Shown: one piece after another, positions 1 to 4,785 of the stretch
How positions within the stretch are numbered: position 1 is the first letter of the stretch
How the letters are laid out: the number at the start of each line of letters is the position of its first letter
NCBI GenBank assembly: GCA_021736545.1
Contig: JAIPFS010000124.1
Location: 1 to 5,036 of the forward strand
DNA: 5,036 nt
Origin: Spirochaetia bacterium
GTDB taxonomy: Bacteria; Spirochaetota; Spirochaetia; PWKH01
Direction of reading: 5' to 3'
The notes under the pieces: model-generated
The model's database searches: none
Seen by the model: only the letters and a program-made list of their open reading frames with translations
Told to the model about the DNA's origin: nothing
Program-made: the position numbers and the translations under genes

Positions 1-12
1 CACAAAATCGCA

Positions 13-22
13 GAATCGTTTC
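13..22. promoter_or_regulatory. Weak LacI-family-like operator core
   Basis: GAATCGTTTC is a near-palindrome (one mismatched pair out of five) with a central CpG and the AAnCGnTT core typical of LacI/GalR-family sites, which often control sugar ABC operons. It lies about 22 bp upstream of the -35 box. The symmetry does not extend into the flanks and no LacI-type gene is present in the window, so this is only a candidate. Confidence 0.2.
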
Positions 23-43
23 ATTTTTCATAGGATGTTTTCG

Positions 44-72
44 TTGTTATTGCTCTAAGAGCACCCTACAAT
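44..72 (+). promoter_or_regulatory. Putative sigma70-type promoter of the ABC operon
   Basis: A -35-like TTGTTA at 44-49 (4 of 6 consensus bases) and a -10-like TACAAT at 67-72 (5 of 6) are separated by exactly 17 bp. Transcription would start near 79, giving a leader of about 40 nt before the binding-protein ATG at 119. It is the best promoter-like pair I found upstream of the operon. The spacer contains a perfect palindrome and the -10 box is flanked by another inverted repeat, so the promoter is probably regulated. Assignment is by eye from consensus; no start site is proven. Confidence 0.6.
51..63. promoter_or_regulatory. Perfect palindrome in promoter spacer, candidate operator
   Basis: TGCTCT (51-56) and AGAGCA (58-63) are exact reverse complements around a single central A. 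The palindrome lies wholly between the proposed -35 and -10 boxes, where a bound dimeric protein would block or distort polymerase binding. A dimeric repressor site is the simplest reading. It does not look like a typical AraC-family site, which is usually a direct repeat, so it may belong to a regulator other than the response regulator in this window. A 13-base palindrome can also arise by chance. Confidence 0.4.
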
Positions 73-82
73 TAAAGTGTAG
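66..82. promoter_or_regulatory. Inverted repeat flanking the -10 box
   Basis: CTACA (66-70) and TGTAG (78-82) are exact reverse complements separated by 7 bases. The left arm overlaps the -10 box TACAAT and the right arm covers the likely transcription start. It could be a second operator arm pair or chance symmetry. The short arms keep confidence low. Confidence 0.25.
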
Positions 83-103
83 AAACAAATTACGGAACAT
101 CTT

Positions 104-111
104 AAAGGAGG
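104..111 (+). promoter_or_regulatory. Strong ribosome binding site of the binding-protein gene
   Basis: AAAGGAGG lies 7 bases before the ATG at 119. It is nearly the full anti-Shine-Dalgarno match, the strongest in the window, and fits a highly expressed periplasmic protein. It fixes the start at 119. Confidence 0.85.
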
Positions 112-118
112 AAACAAG

Positions 119-1417
119 ATGAAGCGAATTCTTTTCACATTAATCATTCTTTCCCTTGTTGTATTGTCGCCAGTTTTCGGCGCGGGAGCACAGGAGAAAG
201 AGGAAGGACCTATCACACTTACGTTCTGGACTCATGAAGATCCGAATAGAACCGAGATTGAAAATCGATATATCGAAGAGTTTGAAGCTGCAAACCCGGA
301 TATAAAGATAGAGCGAGTCACTCAATCTTCTACAAAAATTCAGGAACTGGTTCTTACGGCTTTTGCAGCAAATCAGGGACCGGATATCTTCAATATGTCA
401 ATTGAAGATGAGTATGCCTACATAGCTAACGGCCGTGTAGCTCCTGTTGACGCTGAGGCTGCCGGCTATGCCGGAGATCAGGAGCTTGTTGATGCGTATC
501 TTAAAGGTTCACTGGATCCAGTAACTGTGGACGGTAAAATTTACGGCCTTCCCCTTGAACTGACAAACTGGAGCATCTATGTAAATAAAAATGTTTTCAG
601 AGATGCCGGTCTTGATCCGGAAACAGACTATCCGAAAACTTGGGAAGAGATGGCTGATGTTTCTGAAAAACTCATCATTCGTGACGGAGATATCATCACC
701 AGAAGAGGTTTTGATTTCCGCTATCCCTACTATTTGGTATCCATGGTTCCCATGGTTGAACAGCTCGGCGGCAAACTCATCAGTGATGATGGAACAAAAG
801 CCATCGTAGGAGATGCAGCATGGCTGAAGTTCCTGAACTACATGCAGGAATGGGGTCCTTCGGGCAGAAATCTCGGATCCCCCACATACAGCAATGCCAG
901 AAAACTGTTTAATATGAATAACAATGATATCGCTATGGCATTAACCGGACTGTATCAGCAGGGAAGAATTAAAGCGGACAATCCCGATTTCTACGACAGT
1001 GACGACTGGATGGTAATCCCCTTCCCCGTATTCGAAGATGCTGTTAATGATACCGCCGCCTGCTACTATGGTCATTACTATATGGTCAATTCCCAGAAGA
1101 GCGCCGCACAGCAGGAAGCTGCCTGGAAGTTCATCGGCTATATGCTGCAGCATGCTGAAGAGTATCTGAAAACGGTAAACATCGTACAGCCGACTAATGA
1201 ACTGCTGAACTCTTCTACCTATAGAAATATGCCGTATTCAGAAGTATTCACCAGTGATATGGAGCGCGGTCATATCGTTTATTACGCTGAGAACAGTGCA
1301 AAGCTGCAGGAACTTATCAAAGGTGCCGTAGAATCAGTCATGCTTTCCGGAGTACGTCCGGAAAAAGCACTGGCGAATCTCCGTGCAGAGGCACAGGAAT
1401 TACTGGACGATATGTAA
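119..1417 (+). CDS. CUT1-type ABC transporter extracellular solute (sugar)-binding protein
   Basis: Encodes a 432-residue protein of the family 1 solute-binding proteins (SBP_bac_1, COG1653/UgpB-like), a usual length for the family. Residues 1-24 form a signal peptide: Lys-Arg at 2-3, a hydrophobic core at about 4-20, and an A-G-A cleavage site at 22-24. No cysteine follows, so it is a free periplasmic protein rather than a lipoprotein. The mature part opens with a beta strand ending in FWTHED. It has the family's QGPDI at 86-90, DGKIYGLP at 138-145, a YVNKNVFRDAGL stretch at about 154-165 and PKTWEEM at 172-178. It should capture a sugar, oligosaccharide or polyol and deliver it to the permeases encoded downstream. 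The substrate cannot be read from the sequence. The QEKEE after the signal peptide resembles spirochaete binding proteins. The ATG is set by a strong Shine-Dalgarno at 104-111. Confidence 0.93.
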   Translation: MKRILFTLIILSLVVLSPVFGAGAQEKEEGPITLTFWTHEDPNRTEIENRYIEEFEAANPDIKIERVTQSSTKIQELVLTAFAANQGPDIFNMSIEDEYAYIANGRVAPVDAEAAGYAGDQELVDAYLKGSLDPVTVDGKIYGLPLELTNWSIYVNKNVFRDAGLDPETDYPKTWEEMADVSEKLIIRDGDIITRRGFDFRYPYYLVSMVPMVEQLGGKLISDDGTKAIVGDAAWLKFLNYMQEWGPSGRNLGSPTYSNARKLFNMNNNDIAMALTGLYQQGRIKADNPDFYDSDDWMVIPFPVFEDAVNDTAACYYGHYYMVNSQKSAAQQEAAWKFIGYMLQHAEEYLKTVNIVQPTNELLNSSTYRNMPYSEVFTSDMERGHIVYYAENSAKLQELIKGAVESVMLSGVRPEKALANLRAEAQELLDDM

Positions 1418-1448
1418 TATACAGGACCTGTAATGCTGCTAAGACGCA

Positions 1449-1465
1449 ATGCAGCTAAGCTGTAT
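1449..1465 (+). repeat. Small imperfect hairpin downstream of the binding-protein gene
   Basis: ATGCAGCT (1449-1456) and AGCTGTAT (1458-1465) pair around one central A, with one G-T wobble. The core CAGCT/AGCTG is perfect. With a one-base loop as drawn, the RNA hairpin would have to open its innermost pairs, so it is weak. The motif GCTAAG occurs here (1454-1459) and 16 bases earlier (1438-1443). It sits between the binding-protein stop and the stronger hairpin at 1498-1523. Function unknown. Confidence 0.3.
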
Positions 1466-1497
1466 TAGATCTAGGTACGATAAAAGCTAATCTCAAT

Positions 1498-1523
1498 TCC
1501 GGCATGGGGAGATCCATGCCGGA
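1498..1523 (+). terminator. Intercistronic stem-loop, partial terminator or RNA-stabilising hairpin
   Basis: TCCGGCATGG (1498-1507) and CCATGCCGGA (1514-1523) form a perfect 10-bp GC-rich stem with a 6-base loop (1508-1513). It is followed by TCTTGAATATTC rather than a run of T, so it is not a canonical intrinsic terminator. It lies between the binding-protein and permease genes, a place where sugar ABC operons (the malE-malF type arrangement) commonly use a hairpin to protect upstream mRNA or limit readthrough. I infer that it keeps binding protein in excess over permeases. A shorter alternative stem, AGATCC (1510-1515) with GGATCT (1521-1526), cannot form at the same time. Confidence 0.65.
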
Positions 1524-1555
1524 TCTTGAATATTCAAAAAAACTTGGATTTCTGT

Positions 1556-1560
1556 AAAGG
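1556..1560 (+). promoter_or_regulatory. Ribosome binding site deciding the first permease start
   Basis: AAAGG lies 7 bases before ATG 1568. The in-frame TTG at 1526 would add 14 residues, but it abuts the 1498-1523 stem, and its only purine-rich upstream stretch is too far away and buried in that stem. The start is therefore placed at 1568. The site is much weaker than that of the binding-protein gene, fitting lower permease expression. Confidence 0.7.
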
Positions 1561-1567
1561 CTCGATT

Positions 1568-2488
1568 ATGCAATTAACAACAAAACGAAAAAAGAAGAAA
1601 AGTATTGAGAAGCATCTTTCAAGATGGGGACTCACATTTGTTATTCCATCCATACTCTTCTTTTCCCTTTTCAATTTCTATCCCATAATAAATGCTCTCT
1701 ATACGAGTCTCTTCAAAAAGATGGTTCTTTCACTCAACCCGCCGACCTTCGTCGGTTTGAAGAATTATATCTATCTTTTTCAGTCGGCAAACTTCTGGAA
1801 CTCCATCCGGGCAACGGTGGTCTTCACCCTCGGCACCTTCATTCCCCTGCTGGTATTCAGTCTATTGTTCGCCGTGCTGGCTTCATCAGTAAAAAAGGGG
1901 AGTAAATTCTACCAGATGGCATTTTATTCACCTGCTGTGCTCTCTTCCGTTGTATCGGCGGCAATCTGGCTTCAGATTTTTGATCCTCGGGGACTTGCAA
2001 ACCAGTGGTTAAATTTTCTGCTGAACAGCTGGGGGACCGACCACAAATGGCTTGCCGATGCTGCCATGGTGCAGTTCTCCACTATGCTTGTCTATTTCTG
2101 GAAGTATATCGGCTATTTTATCATCATTTTCATCGCCGGTTTATCTTCCATCCCCGGCACGCTCTATGAAGCCGCACGTATTGACGGTACCAGCCGTTGG
2201 CAGGAGTTCTGGAGAATAACGCTTCCGCTTCTGAAACCGACAATTGTACTTGTCTCCGTCATGTCAATGCTGCAGTGTCTGAAAACGTTCAGTACCCAGT
2301 ATCTGTTCACCCAATCGGGGGCTCCCCTCGATCCGATAAATGTAATTACTATGAATATCTACAACACCGGTATTCGCGACCACCGAATCGGCAGAGCGAG
2401 CGCCATGAGTATCATACTGTTTGTAATCATGCTTGTTTTCACCTGGTTCCAATTCAAGGGATCCAAAAGTGAAGATGTAGAGTATTAG
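1568..2488 (+). CDS. CUT1 sugar ABC transporter permease, MalF/UgpA/LacF type
   Basis: Encodes a 306-residue inner-membrane permease (COG1175-like), the usual size for the first CUT1 permease. A very basic N-terminus (KRKKKK at 6-11) stays in the cytoplasm. About six hydrophobic segments lie near 21-45, 82-106, 115-137, 167-192, 222-240 and 277-296. The EAA loop that docks on the ATPase is clear: EAARIDG at 201-207, with I217-T-L-P220 completing the consensus at the expected spacing. It forms a heterodimeric channel with the next gene product and receives substrate from the upstream binding protein. It begins 150 bases after the binding-protein gene, beyond a stem-loop, so it is probably cotranscribed at a reduced level. 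Start chosen at ATG 1568 from its AAAGG; a TTG at 1526 is the longer alternative. Confidence 0.92.
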   Translation: MQLTTKRKKKKSIEKHLSRWGLTFVIPSILFFSLFNFYPIINALYTSLFKKMVLSLNPPTFVGLKNYIYLFQSANFWNSIRATVVFTLGTFIPLLVFSLLFAVLASSVKKGSKFYQMAFYSPAVLSSVVSAAIWLQIFDPRGLANQWLNFLLNSWGTDHKWLADAAMVQFSTMLVYFWKYIGYFIIIFIAGLSSIPGTLYEAARIDGTSRWQEFWRITLPLLKPTIVLVSVMSMLQCLKTFSTQYLFTQSGAPLDPINVITMNIYNTGIRDHRIGRASAMSIILFVIMLVFTWFQFKGSKSEDVEY

Positions 2489-2519
2489 AAAAGCTTAAGT
2501 TTTAGGGAAAAAGGATAGC

Positions 2520-2524
2520 AGGAG
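2520..2524 (+). promoter_or_regulatory. Ribosome binding site of the second permease
   Basis: AGGAG lies 6 bases before ATG 2531. This spacing favours ATG 2531 over the in-frame ATG at 2540, which would be 15 bases away. Confidence 0.7.
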
Positions 2525-2530
2525 ACCATA

Positions 2531-3415
2531 ATGACCGTTATGCAGCTGATTCGAACAGCACCAGTAAAGAAAACCTTTCAAAGCCTCACTTGGCAGAAAC
2601 TGCTCATTTGGGCTTTACTTATCATATTGACGATATTCACCCTTACTCCCATCCTCTATATGATTACAGCCTCTATGATGCCGGCCAAAGACATTCTCAA
2701 AATGCCGTATCGATGGATCCCCCGTGGTTTTGAGTATAAAAATTTCTTTAAAGCCATAGCTGGAAATGACGGATCTTATATCTTTTTGAGAAACTTCTTG
2801 AATTCGATTATAGTAGCAGCCAGCTGTGCGGTTTCAACCGTGCTGCTCTCTGCACTCACCGGCTACGGATTGGCAAAATTCAAGTTTAAGGGAAGAACGC
2901 TTCTGTTCATGATGATCATGGCCACTATGATGATTCCCTTTGAAGCCATTATGATACCGCTCTATATGGTTGTCACAAAGATAGGTATCCAAAACTCCTA
3001 TGCTGGTTTAATTCTCCCCTTTCTGGTAAATGCTTTCGGCATCTTTCTCATGCGGCAGTATATGATTACCTTCCCCGCCGAATTTCTTGATGCTGCACGA
3101 GTGGACGGCATGTCCGAACCCGGAATTTTCGCTAAGATTGTATTTCCCAACTGCAAACCAGCTATAGCAACCCTGGCAATTCTCGCTTTCCGTTCACAGT
3201 GGGACAACCTCTTATGGCCCCTTCTCGTAGCACAGAGCGAGAAAATGAAGACAATCCCCCTCTATATAGCAAAATTTACCGCTGAAAAACATACTGATCA
3301 GGGTGCCATGATGGCGGTTGCTGCCCTGGCAAGCATTCCCATGTTCATTCTTTTCTTCAGCCTGTCAAACTACTTTATCAGCGGGGCTTCGGTCTACTCT
3401 TCAAGGAAAGGATGA
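2531..3415 (+). CDS. CUT1 sugar ABC transporter permease, MalG/UgpE/LacG type
   Basis: Encodes a 294-residue permease (COG0395-like), typical length for the second CUT1 permease. Hydrophobic segments lie near 24-46, 88-113, 124-147, 156-174, 211-229 and 262-283. After the first segment comes SMMPAKDILKMP (48-59), a periplasmic-loop stretch characteristic of MalG-type permeases. The EAA loop reads DAARVDG at 187-193, with Asp in place of the first Glu (a common variant), followed by I203-V-F-P206. It pairs with the product of the preceding gene. The 42-base gap to that gene contains only its ribosome binding site and a weak A/T palindrome, so the two are one transcript. No ATP-binding subunit follows; a shared ATPase from elsewhere in the genome is inferred. 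Confidence 0.93.
   Translation: MTVMQLIRTAPVKKTFQSLTWQKLLIWALLIILTIFTLTPILYMITASMMPAKDILKMPYRWIPRGFEYKNFFKAIAGNDGSYIFLRNFLNSIIVAASCAVSTVLLSALTGYGLAKFKFKGRTLLFMMIMATMMIPFEAIMIPLYMVVTKIGIQNSYAGLILPFLVNAFGIFLMRQYMITFPAEFLDAARVDGMSEPGIFAKIVFPNCKPAIATLAILAFRSQWDNLLWPLLVAQSEKMKTIPLYIAKFTAEKHTDQGAMMAVAALASIPMFILFFSLSNYFISGASVYSSRKG
3403..3411 (+). promoter_or_regulatory. Ribosome binding site inside the permease 3' end
   Basis: AAGGAAAGG sits in the last codons of the second permease gene and ends 7 bases before ATG 3419. Permease stop (3413-3415) and hydrolase start are 3 bases apart, so terminating ribosomes could reinitiate. The site favours ATG 3419 over the TTG directly before it at 3416. Confidence 0.65.
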
Positions 3416-3418
3416 TTG

Positions 3419-3979
3419 ATGTACGACCTCTATATTTTTGACCTGGGAAATGTGATAATTACTGATATAGATGTGGTTCCATCTATTTGCAGGAGACTCG
3501 GTTCCCGCAGTGAAGAGTTCGTCAGCCTGTACACGAAGCATGCCGGCACGCTTATGACAGGAGAAATGAGCAGTAGTGAGTTCTGGCAGCTGCTGAGCGG
3601 ACCAGCCGTTGAAGAGGATCTCCTTGCTGCATGTTTTAAGCCGAAAATTGATCTGCGCATGCTCGAAATGCTTCGGCATCTCAAAAAACAGCGCTGCAGA
3701 GTAGTCTGCGGAACCAATACCTATGCCAGTCATTATGAAATTCTTCGTTACTGGGATTTCATGAATCTTTTTGATCGTGTCTACGCATCCCATCTGATGT
3801 CTCTTGCTAAGCCCGATGAACGCTTCTACCGCTTCATTATTGAGCATGAGCAGGCGCATAACAAACGGATCTTCTTCACAGACGACCTGCAGGAAAATAT
3901 TGAGGGAGCTGCTGCCTGCGGTATAGATGCCTGCTTGTTTACTAGCCCTGATTCTCTGCAGTCGATTATCTCATGGTGA
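3419..3979 (+). CDS. HAD-superfamily (subfamily IA) hydrolase, YihX-like sugar-phosphate phosphatase
   Basis: Encodes a 186-residue cytoplasmic hydrolase, close in length to E. coli YihX (alpha-D-glucose-1-phosphate phosphatase), which it resembles in motif layout. Motif I is IFDLGNVI with nucleophile D8; as in YihX, a Gly (G10) replaces the second Asp of the usual DxDx. Motif II is the T99-N-T segment, motif III K131 in AKPDERFY, and motif IV the acidic D155-D156 in FFTDDLQENIEGA. The region between motifs I and II (about 15-90) is a small helical cap typical of subfamily IA. It starts 3 bases after the permease stop, which strongly suggests translational coupling and a role in metabolising the imported sugar. 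Glucose 1-phosphate is a plausible substrate by resemblance only; other sugar phosphates are possible. Its 3' end overlaps the convergent response-regulator gene by 9 bp. The TTG at 3416 would add one residue. Confidence 0.82.
   Translation: MYDLYIFDLGNVIITDIDVVPSICRRLGSRSEEFVSLYTKHAGTLMTGEMSSSEFWQLLSGPAVEEDLLAACFKPKIDLRMLEMLRHLKKQRCRVVCGTNTYASHYEILRYWDFMNLFDRVYASHLMSLAKPDERFYRFIIEHEQAHNKRIFFTDDLQENIEGAAACGIDACLFTSPDSLQSIISW
3971..3979. other. Tail-to-tail overlap of convergent genes
   Basis: The hydrolase stop TGA (3977-3979, + strand) lies beyond the response-regulator stop (3971-3973, TGA on the - strand), so the two coding regions share 9 bp. No hairpin with T-tract was seen around the junction, leaving no obvious terminator for either transcript. 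Confidence 0.9.
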
Positions 3980-4744
3980 ATTGCGGAATTCCGAGGGGGT
4001 AACTCCGGTGTATCGTTTAAAGACCTTGCAGAAGTAGCTGCCGTTTGAGAAACCGCAGAGGTGAAATATTTCACTGACATTACGCCTCGGATCCTTGAGC
4101 AGCCGCATAGCCTCACGAATTCTTCGATCCTGAAGATAGGAGAGAACTGTAAATCCGGAATGTTCCTTAAAGAGATGGGATAGGTGACTCTCAGAAACCC
4201 CGAGATGAGATGCTATCTGATACATACTGATATCTTCTGCATAATGCTCATCAATATAATCCATGGCAGCACGGACATAGATATCCCGAGAGCCGATTGC
4301 TGAACCTGCTGAACCTGGTGCAGAAGAGCTGCTTAGAGCAGAGCGCTGATCACGCGGACCAAGTGCGGCTTCCTCTCTCTGCAATGCAAGTCGTTCTGTG
4401 AGTCGTGTAAGCGTTGCGTACAAGGTCTGTTCTTCAACTGGTTTAAGCAGGAAATCATATACCCCCAGTCTGATAGCCTGCTGGGCAAGTTCAAACTCCC
4501 CATAGCCGGTAAATATGATCGCAGATCTTGGAGGAGCCTTTTTCAGCATAGTCAGCCCATCCTGACCAGGAAGCCTGATATCCGTGAGAACAATATCAGG
4601 ATCAAGTCGTTTTATAAGTTTCTCTCCCGCGACTCCGTCAGCCGCTTCTGCAATGACGCGACAGTCTACTGACTCCCAATCAACGGTTATGAGCAGTTCT
4701 TTTCGTATTAACTCTTCATCTTCAACTAGAAGCAGCGTATACAT
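3971..4744 (-). CDS. YesN-type response regulator, receiver plus AraC-family DNA-binding domain
   Basis: Encodes a 257-residue cytoplasmic transcription regulator. Residues 1-120 are a receiver domain: acidic pocket E8-D9-E10, phosphoacceptor D55 in LTDIRLPG, T79 in FTGYGEFELA, and K101 in DFLLKP. Residues 128-153 form a Ser/Ala/Gly-rich linker. Residues 155-256 are an AraC-type domain with two helix-turn-helix units (MYQIASHLGVSESHLSHLFK at 174-193; VSEIFHLCGFSNGSYFCKVFKR at 223-244) and the usual GVTPSEFR end. Such proteins are phosphorylated by YesM-type kinases and activate sugar-uptake genes; a kinase gene lies just upstream on the same strand. A GAGGAG-like site precedes the ATG at short spacing (3 bases). 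The segment from D55 to T79 is about four residues shorter than I expect for YesN proteins. The target is probably the adjacent ABC operon, by inference. Confidence 0.92.
   Translation of the reverse strand: MYTLLLVEDEELIRKELLITVDWESVDCRVIAEAADGVAGEKLIKRLDPDIVLTDIRLPGQDGLTMLKKAPPRSAIIFTGYGEFELAQQAIRLGVYDFLLKPVEEQTLYATLTRLTERLALQREEAALGPRDQRSALSSSSAPGSAGSAIGSRDIYVRAAMDYIDEHYAEDISMYQIASHLGVSESHLSHLFKEHSGFTVLSYLQDRRIREAMRLLKDPRRNVSEIFHLCGFSNGSYFCKVFKRYTGVTPSEFRNSP
4299..4316. repeat. Two perfect 9-bp tandem copies in the response-regulator linker
   Basis: GCTGAACCT occurs twice in direct tandem (4299-4307, 4308-4316). On the coding - strand it encodes two copies of Gly-Ser-Ala (144-149) in the interdomain linker. 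As it is an in-frame unit in a flexible linker, copy number could change by replication slippage without breaking the protein. Confidence 0.75.
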
Positions 4745-4785
4745 AATCTCCTCTTCTGTTTTGGCGATACCGACGACGGCAGTTT

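Noticed and set aside
1498..1535. Canonical rho-independent terminator ending the binding-protein transcript
   Set aside because: The stem is strong but the following bases are TCTTGAATATTC with no T-run; full termination would also leave the permeases without an evident promoter.
1526..1567. TTG start at 1526 giving a permease 14 residues longer
   Set aside because: It abuts the 1498-1523 stem and has no accessible ribosome binding site at proper spacing; ATG 1568 has AAAGG 7 bases upstream and begins with the basic N-terminus normal for this family.
2489..2503. A/T palindrome AAAAGCTTAAGTTTT between the permease genes as a terminator
   Set aside because: Imperfect, with A/T pairs and almost no loop, so it would be very unstable as RNA; it is followed by a normal ribosome binding site.
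3401..3859. Antisense open frame of 152 codons opposite the hydrolase
   Set aside because: The + strand has a clear HAD protein with all motifs over this region; the antisense product has no recognisable domain and no good start signal.
3826..4116. Antisense open frame spanning the convergent junction
   Set aside because: It covers the ends of two convincing genes in other frames and its product is cysteine/serine-rich without motif.
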